Below are positions 18,609 to 30,067 of a stretch of DNA of 64,000 nucleotides, in pieces (position 1 is the stretch's first letter; every line of letters starts with the position of its first letter). Source of the DNA: an uncultured Bacteroidales bacterium (GTDB lineage: Bacteria; Bacteroidota; Bacteroidia; Bacteroidales; Bacteroidaceae); assembly GCA_902800305.1 (NCBI GenBank), contig CADCDP010000016.1, positions 1-64,000 on the forward strand. Direction: 5' to 3'. The position numbers and the translations under genes are program-made. Under the pieces are notes generated by a model. It had not been told where the DNA came from. It worked only from the letters and a program-made list of their open reading frames with translations, and ran no database searches.

Positions 18609-18753
18609 TACTTAATAAAAACTTTCTTCACCTGTCCACCTTTGTGCTTAGCGTCTGCTGCTTCGGGCTTCCTTCGTTGCCCTCCCACCAGCCGAGCACT
18701 GCACCTCAGGTGGGCGAAAGTTTTACTTAATAAAAACTTTCTTCACCTGTCCA
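18609..18753 (-). repeat. Duplicated 30-bp tail-coding sequence
   Basis: The 30 bases at 18609-18638 are identical to 18724-18753. The second copy encodes the C-terminus GQVKKVFIK of the secreted protein upstream; the first, 115 bp downstream, also reads GGQVKKVFIK and a stop in an open frame but has no gene. The 85 bp between them (18639-18723) is not recognisable. This fits recombination between conserved sorting-tail sequences that replaced or removed a gene end. Confidence 0.7.
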
Positions 18754-21700
18754 TTCGCCATGCGGACGATGTTGATGCCCTTCTGCATGGTGGCTACCTT
18801 AGCACCGTTGACGGTGTAGATGGCTGCAGGAACAGATTCGGAAATGGTCTCTATGCCCTCGATGCTGTTGGGGTCTTTCTGGCTGTTTGCACCGAAGTAA
18901 GTAAGATGGAAGTTGTCCACTTTGAACCAGTTAGTAGCGAAAGCTTTGATGACGAGAGTCTCGTTCTCTCCCAACTTAAAGATGATGCTACCTTCGTCGG
19001 CTACATCCAACGAGTTGGTCATGGTGAACTCAACCGAACCGCCATTGGCACCGAGGCTCACCTTGTTGCCTTGGTTGGAAGCCATGAGAGCCGTCAACTC
19101 GTAGGTTCCAGCAGGCAAGAACTTGATGGTCTGCACCACGTCGTAGTCGAAGGTAGCCGCATTCTTCCATGTGTTGAACACATAACCGCCATCAGCATTC
19201 GAGATGGTGTAGGTGGAATTCGAGTTGTCCTTCACACCCGTGTCGTCACCCTTGGCAGCTGTCCAACCTGTCATGTCGCCCGTCTCGAAGCTGGGGTTCA
19301 CGATGACCTGCGTGAAATCAATCGGCGTGTCGTCGGACGCATTGGCATAGTCAGGCACACGGAGTCGGGCACACATATCCTCGATTTCACTCACCTTGGC
19401 AGCCACCTCTTCGTCGCTGTAAGCACCTTCGTCGTAAGCTTCGCTGGTGGCAGAAAGCAATTTGTTGGCTTGGTCAGCCGCAGGAGATTTTTCGAAAGTC
19501 TTCACAGCCTCTTCCAGCGTGCTGATGGCTTTCTCCAACTGCTCGTAAGTGCTAATGCTGGCCTTGGCATCGGAAATAGCATTGATGAGGGCGGTAAGGG
19601 CGGCAAAAGCCTCGTCGCCTGTCTCGGCATCCTCAGCCATGACACTGGCAGCACTCAGTGCTCCGCTGGCAGCAGCACTCATGGGTTGCTCCAAGAGTTC
19701 TTCTGCCTCTTCAGCGTAAGTAGAGATGATTCCATCGATGGCATCCTTGTCCATGCCCACGTAGGTGAGGCGGAAGTTGTCCCACAAAGTCCATCGACCT
19801 TCTTTCGTACCAGTCGTCGATTTGATGCCTACTCGGAGCGTTCCATCCGTCACCACACCCAACACAGCGTTGTCGTAGTCGGGGTTTACACCATCCGACA
19901 TCCGAGAGAACACATTCGAAGCAGCCTTCATGCCATTAGGCAAATACAGCCCATCCTCCACCTGCGTGTAGTTGTCCTCCAGAGGCTCGGGATAAGGAGT
20001 CTGGTCGGCAATATTCTTAATCTTAGCCTCACTCTTGTTGGCATAGATGAAAGCAAGCACCTCGTCAGTCTCTGGGTCAGCCTTGAAGTTGTCCCAAGAA
20101 GCCTTCGTGTCACTCAGCGGACGATAGAAGCCCTGCACACGCAACTCATATACGCCGTTCGGCATCCCCGAAATGATCTGATAGAAGTCGAAATTGTCGT
20201 TCCAACGCTCCACACATGGGTTGCTCTCCAGTCCGCCCCATGCACCATCGGCATACTGCGAATCGTGGCTCCAGCCATTCAGACGGTCGTCGAAGTTCGG
20301 GTTCACCAAGTTCTTCGTGCAGTCCATACCCGGCACAAGGCAGTTGCGCTTCACCGTCTCAATCATCTCCGAGAGCTTGTCACACTCAGCCGTCATCTCT
20401 TCGGTGGAGAGTGCCTTATCCCTCACGATATCCTCAGCCTCTTCCTGCACATAGTCGTAGAGCACATCGGCATCGTCGCCAGCATAGCCAGCAGCTTGCA
20501 AGTCTTCCACATCAGCGAGCAGAGCAGCATAACGGGCGTAGGCCTCCGCATTGGCCTCCATGGATGCCAGAGCCTCAGTGAACTGGTCGTAGTAGGCCAA
20601 CACTTCCTCCACCGTAGCAAACGTAGAGGGGTCAGTGTCGAGCAACTGGTTGTAAGCCTCCCGTGCAGCCGTCTGTACGAAAGCGTCATCGTCATAGCGT
20701 GGCGCATTCTCCAAGCTGAAGCTCACCCAATAGGCGTAGGAAGCCACCGAATTGCCCAGATAGAGCAGTTTGGCATCGTCGATACCAATCCAATTTTGCA
20801 TAGCCTTCGGCGACTTGAAGCCCACCTCCAGCGTACCGTCCATCACACGGGTGAACACCGTGTAAGGAGTCATGTCGGCACTCTTTGCCTCCACAGAATC
20901 GTTGCCAGCATAGACGTAAGACCCTTCGCCAGCATTCGTGAATGCCGAAAGTGTGAACGAATACACGCCATTGGGCAGGTCTTTGATGGGCAGATAAATC
21001 TTACCCTTGAAGTTGCTCCCGTTCCATGCTTCCAAGAAGTACGTGGCATCACCCTGTTTGCCAGGAGTGCCGCCCGTTTGCCAGTTCTGTGCATTGGGCG
21101 ACTGCTCACGCAACCACACGCCAGCCCCCTGATTCTGTTCAAAGTCCGCATCGGGGATGTACGTCTCCGTCAAGTCCTTCGGATTGTCGGGCGTAGCATC
21201 ATGCTCCTTATAGTCATTGATGGCAGCCACCAGCTCAGCCGAAGCCGCCTCAATCTGTTCGAGCGTCGAAGCCGTGTTGTCATACACCGTCTTGGCAGCA
21301 TCCGTGTTCAAGCCATAGCCTTGCGCCTCTTCGATGCGGCTACCCAAAAGCATGGCAGCATCATAGACCACCACCTCCTTCTGGAACGCCGCATAATCAG
21401 CCATCGTCACAAAGCCCCAGCGCACTTGCGACACTTCGGGAGCCTCTGGGTCAGTCAGGAACAACAGCGAGGTGTTGCCCGACGACAAATCCACGCCCAA
21501 TGGATAGTCCGTCAATCCTCCAAACTGATTATAGATGTAGTAAGAGCCATCGCCCTGCTGCACCAGTCGCCAGTAGATATTTCCTTCTTCGTGGTAATCG
21601 ACCCAAATGTTATCTACGCCACTTGCCCACAAATACCACATACCCGTAGGCGTGTTGTCCGAATTCGTCTCCACAGAGTCTGCAATCGTCACATACCCCG

Positions 21701-21935
21701 TTTCTTCATCGAGCGTCAACACGCACTTGTAGCCCTTCGATGCACTCACCGACGCACGGGTGTCGTAGTAGTTCGCACCCAAGAAGAACCCCTTCGCGTC
21801 AATGTTGTAGAGATAAAGCGTGTCGCCATACACCACCTCGCCGTACTTCGGCACAGGCTGCACCCATTGTGCCATAGCAGCCACACAGACCACCATAGAC
21901 ACGCAGAAAAAGTAAAATTTTCTCATTGTCATCAT
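18723..21935 (-). CDS. Large secreted multi-module protein
   Basis: A 1070-residue secreted protein of unknown function with signal peptide MRKFYFFCVSMVVCVAAMAQ. The N-terminal ~230 residues look like a beta-trefoil/fascin-like domain (GDTLYLYNIDAKGFFLGANY). Three beta-sandwich modules with a carbohydrate-binding look follow, each opening with a phrase like IPDADFEQN, NPNFDDRLNGW and NPSFETGDMTGW. They are separated by helical FIVAR-like spacers (YEQLEKAISTLEEAVKTFEK). The C-terminus is a sorting tail (YTVNGAKVATMQKGINIVRM, ending VKKVFIK). I see no catalytic domain. A surface glycan-binding or adhesive role is plausible. An open frame of similar length on the opposite strand is a codon-usage shadow. 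Confidence 0.8.
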   Translation of the reverse strand: MMTMRKFYFFCVSMVVCVAAMAQWVQPVPKYGEVVYGDTLYLYNIDAKGFFLGANYYDTRASVSASKGYKCVLTLDEETGYVTIADSVETNSDNTPTGMWYLWASGVDNIWVDYHEEGNIYWRLVQQGDGSYYIYNQFGGLTDYPLGVDLSSGNTSLLFLTDPEAPEVSQVRWGFVTMADYAAFQKEVVVYDAAMLLGSRIEEAQGYGLNTDAAKTVYDNTASTLEQIEAASAELVAAINDYKEHDATPDNPKDLTETYIPDADFEQNQGAGVWLREQSPNAQNWQTGGTPGKQGDATYFLEAWNGSNFKGKIYLPIKDLPNGVYSFTLSAFTNAGEGSYVYAGNDSVEAKSADMTPYTVFTRVMDGTLEVGFKSPKAMQNWIGIDDAKLLYLGNSVASYAYWVSFSLENAPRYDDDAFVQTAAREAYNQLLDTDPSTFATVEEVLAYYDQFTEALASMEANAEAYARYAALLADVEDLQAAGYAGDDADVLYDYVQEEAEDIVRDKALSTEEMTAECDKLSEMIETVKRNCLVPGMDCTKNLVNPNFDDRLNGWSHDSQYADGAWGGLESNPCVERWNDNFDFYQIISGMPNGVYELRVQGFYRPLSDTKASWDNFKADPETDEVLAFIYANKSEAKIKNIADQTPYPEPLEDNYTQVEDGLYLPNGMKAASNVFSRMSDGVNPDYDNAVLGVVTDGTLRVGIKSTTGTKEGRWTLWDNFRLTYVGMDKDAIDGIISTYAEEAEELLEQPMSAAASGALSAASVMAEDAETGDEAFAALTALINAISDAKASISTYEQLEKAISTLEEAVKTFEKSPAADQANKLLSATSEAYDEGAYSDEEVAAKVSEIEDMCARLRVPDYANASDDTPIDFTQVIVNPSFETGDMTGWTAAKGDDTGVKDNSNSTYTISNADGGYVFNTWKNAATFDYDVVQTIKFLPAGTYELTALMASNQGNKVSLGANGGSVEFTMTNSLDVADEGSIIFKLGENETLVIKAFATNWFKVDNFHLTYFGANSQKDPNSIEGIETISESVPAAIYTVNGAKVATMQKGINIVRMANGQVKKVFIK

Positions 21936-22019
21936 AAAGATTAGTTAAGTTAGTAATAAAGTTAGTTATTCATTTATTATTTATCATTTTTCATTTAGCG
22001 TAGCGTATTTTAGGAGCTG

Positions 22020-22049
22020 CAAATGTACATAAAAATATTGAATTACAAG
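22020..22049 (-). promoter_or_regulatory. Promoter of the large secreted protein
   Basis: Minus-strand TACATTTG (22027-22020) with a CTTG -33-like box (22049-22046) at an 18-base gap. The leader is about 80 bases. Confidence 0.5.
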
Positions 22050-22097
22050 TCTGCCGCAATAAAAAACTGATATTATTTAAGTTTCGGCTGTTTTTTT

Positions 22098-22241
22098 AAC
22101 AACGGATTACACAGATTTCACGGATTTTTTTCGCTTATGAGTAAGCTATTACAAAGAATAAATTTTGATTTCACAGATTAGAAAGCCCCGCAGGGCTTTG
22201 GAAGGCGGAGCCAATCCGTATAATCCGTGCAATCCGTTGTT
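22098..22241. repeat. Palindromic element F (core CCCCGCAGGG)
   Basis: Arms 22098-22126 and 22213-22241 are 29 bp, complementary at 25 positions, and made of repeats of AATCCGTG-type units. Inside is a GC-rich inner hairpin AAAGCCCCGCAGGGCTTT (about 22181-22198) followed by GGAAGGCGGAGCC. The core is unlike that of elements A-E but resembles the one at 33216. Confidence 0.75.
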
Positions 22242-22273
22242 GAGACAATCTGTTTGTACCTGTTCTCTTGTTC

Positions 22274-22342
22274 CGTTGCCTCCAATGAACCCACTACGTT
22301 GCCTCCTCTGACTCTGCTACGTTGCCCCCTCTGGGTCAACGG
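22274..22342. repeat. 23-bp tandem repeats (CGTTGCCYCCTCTGACTCTA), copy 1
   Basis: Three units begin 23 bp apart at 22274, 22297 and 22320. The same 23-bp unit forms three-copy arrays at 32827 (inverted) and 47284. Confidence 0.7.
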
Positions 22343-22365
22343 GTGTACTAAAACCAATCGCAACC

Positions 22366-22434
22366 TACGATTGTACTATCGAAGGTTGCGATTATACTAT
22401 CAAAGCTTACGATTGTACTATCGAAGCTTACGAT
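22366..22434. repeat. 21-bp tandem repeats
   Basis: Three full units TACGATTGTACTATCGAAGST (starts 22366, 22387, 22408) and a partial fourth. The 21-bp period preserves a reading frame (tyrosine/leucine/arginine heptads), but I see no gene there. Confidence 0.75.
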
Positions 22435-23352
22435 TGGAAGTCGGTTCCTTGGAATAGGAAATCCAGGGAACCGACAATTAACCATCCTTTTTCAGTTGCA
22501 AAGTTACAACATTTTTTCGACTTTTCCAAATATTTGTGCAGCATTTTGACCTTGATGGGCTACCGATGAAAGCAGAAGATTCCTTCCTTCTATTTTCAAA
22601 TTGAGCCATATCAAATAGCTCTTTTGTGGTTGGGTACACATTTTTCACCCTATTCATTTGGAAATAAAACAAAAGTTATCTACATTTGCAATGTCTTGGG
22701 AAGTGTGTTGCCGTCCGCAAGGATGAACGACATGTCGAACGAGACCTAATCCAGTAGCCCGATGGACGAGTGTGGCAGTGGTCACCTCCTTGTCCATCCA
22801 TGCAGGGCGACAGGGTTATGTTTTTACATTTGGGTTTGACGCGTCGCGGCTGTGCCTCGTGCAGATACTCGGCTGCCTCTCGTCAAAAAGGACGTTTACG
22901 ACGTTTTTCTTCAGGTCTCTAAATCTGGAAAATTTAAAGCTTTTCTTGAAGGTAACGCAATCGGAACGTCCACGTGGGTGATTTATCCACAACTTGCTTC
23001 TATGCTATTATTGTATGGAGAACGACGACAATAGAAACTTGTTAAAATAACATGAGTGGATAGGACATTACATATAGAAGCGACATAAGAAGCGTTGACT
23101 TTTTGATTCTTGTTCCAAATATCGCCAATATAAAGAACTATCAAGATGAAAAAGAGTTGATGCTCGCGTTTAGGCGCGAGCTGATACTTGTATTTGATAG
23201 TTGGGCGTTTGGCGATGCCTTTGGAACAGATGCAGAGAATCAGTTTCGCGCCATTTCTATGCCCAATCAGGACAGTTTAATGACCTTGACCGTCATATCT
23301 CCGCAAAACCAGCGTATGTAATAAAAGATAACATCAAATTGGAAAAAGACAA
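22435..23352 (+). other. Accessory stretch without a recognised gene
   Basis: This 900-bp region contains a good promoter at 22657-22688 and two short open frames I do not recognise. One is 22852-23034 (60 codons, ending WVIYPQLASMLLLYGERRQ). The other is open from about 23064 to 23321, containing NIKNYQDEKELMLAFRREL and ending MTLTVISPQNQRM. Neither shows a convincing start and ribosome site, and both could be pieces of a decayed gene. A 10-bp perfect palindrome CGACATGTCG lies near 22730. The stretch may serve as a long leader for the outer-membrane protein gene. Confidence 0.4.
22657..22688 (+). promoter_or_regulatory. Promoter with -33 and -7 boxes
   Basis: TTTG (22657-22660) and TACATTTG (22681-22688) at a 20-base gap. 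The next convincing gene starts 665 bases downstream at 23353. Confidence 0.6.
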
Positions 23353-26055
23353 ATGAGAAAGCAAACATTCATCAACATTATCTTCGCCATCGTTGCAATA
23401 CTCTTCGGCGGTCCATCTGTTCACGCCGACATCATAAAAGGGCGCGTTGTAGATGCTGAGACAAAGGAACCGTTGCCTGATGCCTCTGTGACGCTGACGC
23501 AGAAATACGACATGGGGTCATCAACGGCATGGGGCAAGGCCGACTCATTGGGCGTGTTCTATCTGCATGCCGATGGGAAGTGTACCATCGAGGCATCGAT
23601 GCTTGGCTACTACTCGAAGTCGAAGACGGTATTGGCCTTCAGCGACAGCCGAAAAGACACGCTTGACATCGGCGATATTGAGTTGAAAATGTCGCCGCAG
23701 ATGCTGAAGATGGTGGAGGTGACGGGACGCGCCCGCCGCTTCACCGTGCGGGGCGACACCATCGTGTTCCACCCCGAGGCGTTCCACCTGCAAGAGGGCG
23801 CACGGCTCGACGAACTCATCAGCCAGCTGCCGGGCGTGGAGGTTGACAACGAGGGCAAGATGTCGTGGAACGGCAAGCCCATCCGCCTGACAATGGACGG
23901 CGAGGGCATCTTGGGCGGCGAACAGTTGATGAGTCAGCTGCCTGCCGAGGCTGTGCAGGACATCAAGGCATACAACAAAGCATCGGAATTCTCGGAACGC
24001 ACGGGCAAGGACGACGGCACGCAGGACATGGTGCTCGACCTCACCATCAAGCCCGGCTTCCTTGACCGCTGGTATGGCGACGTGACGGCGGGCTACCAGA
24101 CGCCGGAGTATTACGAGGGCGAGGTGACGATGAACCGCCTGTCGAAGACCGACCCCGTGATGGTGTTCGCCAATGCCAACAACATCGACAAGACCATCAG
24201 TAAAAGCATGAGCGGATGGGGCAGTAGCTGGGGCGACGGCTACGGACATGACCAAGGCGGTGCCGCTGGCTATCAGCATAAATGGAACAAGAAAGAGGGC
24301 ACACAGGAGATGAAAAGCCAATACTCTGTCACGGGTGCTTTGGACCATGAAGACAACTGGGGCACCTCACACGCAGAGACGGAGAACTACCTGCCCAACA
24401 CCGCCGCGACGCGCACCTCAAGCGAAACGTACCACCGCGACCACAAGTTGAACCCGCGCCTGAACGCCGACCTGCGTTGGGCCAAAGACTCGCTGAACAC
24501 ATTTTCCCTGAGTGCCGGCGTGGGGCATAAGAACAAACGCTCGCACAGCAGGCAAACTACAGAACAGGAGGAAATGACAGCGAGCGGTTACATGCCAACA
24601 CTCTCACAATACGTGGGAAGCCATAGCGACGGACACGAGACCGCACTCAGCACAAGAGCCGGATGGGAGCACTACGTCAAAGACGGTTCGCTCGGTGCAA
24701 GCATCCAACTGGACTATACCGACGGGAAGAGCAACAACTGGACGGAACGCACTGTCACCTCGCACATCGCCTCGCTCAATTCCTCAAAGTTGAGCCAGTT
24801 CTCCACCTCGCCGACCTCAAATTTCAAAACAGGAGCCGAGGCACATCACGCCCGCTGGCTCACCAAGAAATGGATGATGCGGATACAATACAACTTCAAT
24901 CACAGGCACGAAAAAAACGACCGAGACTTCATGACCGATGGAGTGGCCGATGCCGCAAACTCCTATCGAGATCGCTACACAATCAACAGTCACTCACTGC
25001 AAATATCTTCCACCTTCAATCTCGCCCCGCTGCAAATCATGCCCAGCGTCAAGGCCAGATGGCTGCGTGAGAGCCAGGACTACCAGCGCGGAATGCTCGA
25101 CACCGCCGCCGTGCGCCACTCCTTCCTCATAGACCCGTCGCTGCGGACAACGCTGAAACTGAGCAAGACCGTAGGCTTTGAACTGAACTACGGTTTCAGC
25201 ACATCGAAGCCAAGAATCCTACAGACCATTGGCTACCGCGACCTCACCGACCCGCTCTTCATCACCGAGGGAAACCCCAGTCTGAAAGACACGCACAACC
25301 ACAACGTAAGACTCTCGTACAACATGGTGCTCGCCCGCAGCCAGACCTCGCTCAGTGCCAGCATCGCCTTTAATACCAGCGACCGTGACCGCGTGACGGC
25401 CCTCAGCTACAATCCCGCCACCGCCGTCTATGTCAGCCGTCCCGAGAACGTCCGAGGCAGTCACACATGGGAGTACCGTCTCAACATCGACCAAGCCCTC
25501 GGCGAAATGTTCCGTTTGGAGAACGACTTCCGGCTCAACACAGGGCAACGCTACGGCTACCTGACCCTGCTACCCACGCAGACCGAGCGGACGTTGAACC
25601 GCCAAACCAACTTCCACCCCAAAGACCGCCTCACCCTCTCCTTCGACAAAAACTGGCTCAAGGCTTCCGTGTTCGCCATCATCGAGGCCGACCGCTTGCG
25701 CTTCTCAGCCTCGCCCGAGCAGAACACCACGCTTTGGGACAACCAATTCGGCATCAAAGCCGAGGCTACCGTGAGCAACTTCGTCTTCGCGTCCGACCTC
25801 ACCGAGACCACCCGCCGAGGCTATGCGGCTCAGTCGATGAACCGAAACCTGCTACTCTGGAATGCAGCCGTCACGTGGAAAGTCTTGAAGAACAAGGCTC
25901 GTTTGAAACTGGAGTTCGAGGATATCCTGAACAAGCAGGACAGCTTCCGCAGCGAGCGTACCGCCTACCAGCACAGCACCTCGTGGAAGGACTTCCGCCA
26001 TCACTACGTCATGATCAGCTTTACATATCACTTGGATGCGAAGAAAAAGGATTAG
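23353..26055 (+). CDS. Outer-membrane beta-barrel protein, TonB-receptor-like
   Basis: A 900-residue outer-membrane protein: signal peptide up to GPSVHA, then a carboxypeptidase-like regulatory domain (IKGRVVDAETKEPLPDASVT). A plug-like region follows (LDELISQLPGVEVDNEGKMS, QLPAEAVQDIKAYN) and a long C-terminal barrel rich in alternating aromatic strands, ending FTYHLDAKKKD. This family resembles TonB-dependent receptors but usually occurs without a SusD partner; none is present here. Substrate unknown. Base composition is visibly more GC-rich at third positions than the flanking AT-rich spacers, and the gene stands alone in a repeat-laden region, so recent transfer is possible. Confidence 0.82.
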   Translation: MRKQTFINIIFAIVAILFGGPSVHADIIKGRVVDAETKEPLPDASVTLTQKYDMGSSTAWGKADSLGVFYLHADGKCTIEASMLGYYSKSKTVLAFSDSRKDTLDIGDIELKMSPQMLKMVEVTGRARRFTVRGDTIVFHPEAFHLQEGARLDELISQLPGVEVDNEGKMSWNGKPIRLTMDGEGILGGEQLMSQLPAEAVQDIKAYNKASEFSERTGKDDGTQDMVLDLTIKPGFLDRWYGDVTAGYQTPEYYEGEVTMNRLSKTDPVMVFANANNIDKTISKSMSGWGSSWGDGYGHDQGGAAGYQHKWNKKEGTQEMKSQYSVTGALDHEDNWGTSHAETENYLPNTAATRTSSETYHRDHKLNPRLNADLRWAKDSLNTFSLSAGVGHKNKRSHSRQTTEQEEMTASGYMPTLSQYVGSHSDGHETALSTRAGWEHYVKDGSLGASIQLDYTDGKSNNWTERTVTSHIASLNSSKLSQFSTSPTSNFKTGAEAHHARWLTKKWMMRIQYNFNHRHEKNDRDFMTDGVADAANSYRDRYTINSHSLQISSTFNLAPLQIMPSVKARWLRESQDYQRGMLDTAAVRHSFLIDPSLRTTLKLSKTVGFELNYGFSTSKPRILQTIGYRDLTDPLFITEGNPSLKDTHNHNVRLSYNMVLARSQTSLSASIAFNTSDRDRVTALSYNPATAVYVSRPENVRGSHTWEYRLNIDQALGEMFRLENDFRLNTGQRYGYLTLLPTQTERTLNRQTNFHPKDRLTLSFDKNWLKASVFAIIEADRLRFSASPEQNTTLWDNQFGIKAEATVSNFVFASDLTETTRRGYAAQSMNRNLLLWNAAVTWKVLKNKARLKLEFEDILNKQDSFRSERTAYQHSTSWKDFRHHYVMISFTYHLDAKKKD

Positions 26056-26393
26056 CACACTGGTTCTTATGAGCGTATCTTCCCATTTGTATCTGTAGCG
26101 ATCAACGAGTAGATATTCATATCATTAAGAAACAAACTCTTTCAATCTATTAGACAAACTCGAACAGGGCAAGAAACAAGGGTGGCATTATAATTCTTTG
26201 CTCTATTCGTATTGACAAGTGAAAGGATATTGCACAAAATCGCGCGCTTTGTGGTTTATAATAGTTAAAAACGTTAATTCTTAGCCTTTTTCTCCATCCA
26301 TAGAATCTCCGTCAACACTTTTCTACCGTTTCAACCAAAACTAATTGGTGCACAATAAGTTGCAAATACGATGGCTGTTGTAGTCTAATCTCC
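26056..26393. other. Intergenic, nothing recognised
   Basis: AT-rich spacer between the outer-membrane protein gene and the BspA fragment. No gene, hairpin or promoter stands out. Sequence similarity to a leucine-rich repeat begins abruptly near 26374. Confidence 0.5.
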
Positions 26394-27425
26394 GTGAGCA
26401 TTCCCGGCAGCGTGACCTCTATCGGTGCTAATGCTTTCGCTAATTGTCAAGAGCTGAGGGATGTTTATTGCTATGGAGAAATTCCACCATCTGTATATTC
26501 TAATGCATTTGAAAAATCCTACATCGAATACGCCACTCTCCACGTTCCCGAAGAATCGCTTGATGCCTACAAGAACACATCCCCTTGGAGCGGATTCGGA
26601 ACAATTGTTAGTGTGGAGGATAATAAAAAAAACTATCAAATGGTAGTAAGTGTGAGCGACTTGCGAAGCATAGTAACCTATGGCGAGACAAGCATCACGA
26701 ACGGAAGAGAGACGTTTGACGTGAAGGAGGGTTCGGATGTTGTGCTGATGCTGACACCACGAGAAGGTTACAAAGTGAAGAGTGTGAAGGTGAATAGTGT
26801 GGAAAAGGTAACGGAAGTGAACGGAGAGGGAGAACTGACTATCGCCAATGTGGAAGATAATCTGAGTGTGGGAGTGGAGTTTGAATGTGCTGGCGACTAC
26901 ATGACGACTACGATTGGGAGCAATGGCTTCGCTACGTTCTGTAGTATGGAAGCCCTCGACTTCTCGGAGGTGGAAGACGTGAAAGCCTACATTGTTTCTG
27001 CTTTCCAACCTAAGAAGGGTGAGGTGACGTTGACCCGTGTCTTTGAAGTGCCAGCTGGCATGGGCTTGGTGCTGATAGGCAAGGAAGGTGAATATGAGAT
27101 TCCGTTGTGTACAGGCGAGGCAATGGTGTCGAACCTGCTGGTGGGTATCAACGAAAACACCACACTGAAAGCTACGGAGAATGACCGCACGAACTTCATC
27201 CTGCCCGAAGACCAAGGGGATGCGGCTTTCTGTGCCGTCACGGACGAAGTGGAACTGCCTTTCGGTAAGGCTTATCTGCCGCTGCCCACAGAGAGCGTCG
27301 CCCATCTTGAAGATGGCAAGCTGACCCTCCACCTTGCTGACCCATCCCTTGGCGACGTGGATGGCGACGGATATGTGAACATCAGCGACGTAACCACACT
27401 CGTCAACATCATCTTGGGAAAGTAA
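26374..27425 (+). pseudogene. 5'-truncated BspA-type LRR surface protein
   Basis: The frame begins inside a BspA leucine-rich repeat (CCSLISVSIPGSVTSIGANA, FANCQELRDVYC) with no upstream repeats, signal peptide or credible start; the first start-like codon in frame is a GTG at 26394. Intact BspA proteins carry many such repeats. Downstream come a conserved domain (VSDLRSIVTYGETSITNGRE, VVLMLTPREGYKVKSVKVNS), a beta-rich region beginning TTTIGSNGFATFCSMEALDF, and a C-terminal dockerin-like motif DVDGDGYVNISDVTTLVNII. The whole is 343 codons from the GTG. It is most likely the stranded 3' end of a surface adhesin gene, perhaps a donor cassette for recombination. Confidence 0.75.
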
Positions 27426-27459
27426 GCCGCAATGGTTTGAAGAATTGAGAAATTGAAGG

Positions 27460-27577
27460 TTAGGTAAAGGTTAAAGTTTAAAGGTTAAAGTTTAAAGAAA
27501 GCTTGCGCGATGTGCCTAATGAGAAGCACCCCGCATGGTCTTTAAACTTTAAACTCTAAACTTTAACCTTTACCTAA
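27460..27577. repeat. Palindromic element C (variant core)
   Basis: Arms 27460-27498 and 27539-27577 are 39 bp, complementary at 37 positions, built of AAAGTTT/AAAGGTT heptamers. The core (27499-27538) reads AAGCTTGCGCGATG ... CCCCGCATGG, a diverged form of the element A/B core. A second core-like remnant, TAAGCCGCAATGG, overlaps the stop codon of the BspA fragment at 27423. The element sits between convergent genes and ends 12 bases before the esterase stop codon. Confidence 0.85.
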
Positions 27578-27589
27578 CCTTTACAATAT

Positions 27590-30067
<2,478 letters not shown>

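Noticed and set aside
18642..21944. A 1,100-codon open frame on the plus strand opposite the large secreted protein
   Set aside because: It is a shadow: the minus strand has a signal peptide, recognisable modules and a sorting tail, whereas the plus frame has no family resemblance and a composition dictated by the other strand.
22274..22434. Possible CRISPR array
   Set aside because: The units are contiguous tandem copies with no unique spacers between them and no cas genes nearby; the same applies to 32827, 47284 and 316.
22478..22672. A 64-codon minus-strand frame
   Set aside because: No recognisable family, no ribosome site or promoter in the right place, and it opposes a better plus-strand promoter.
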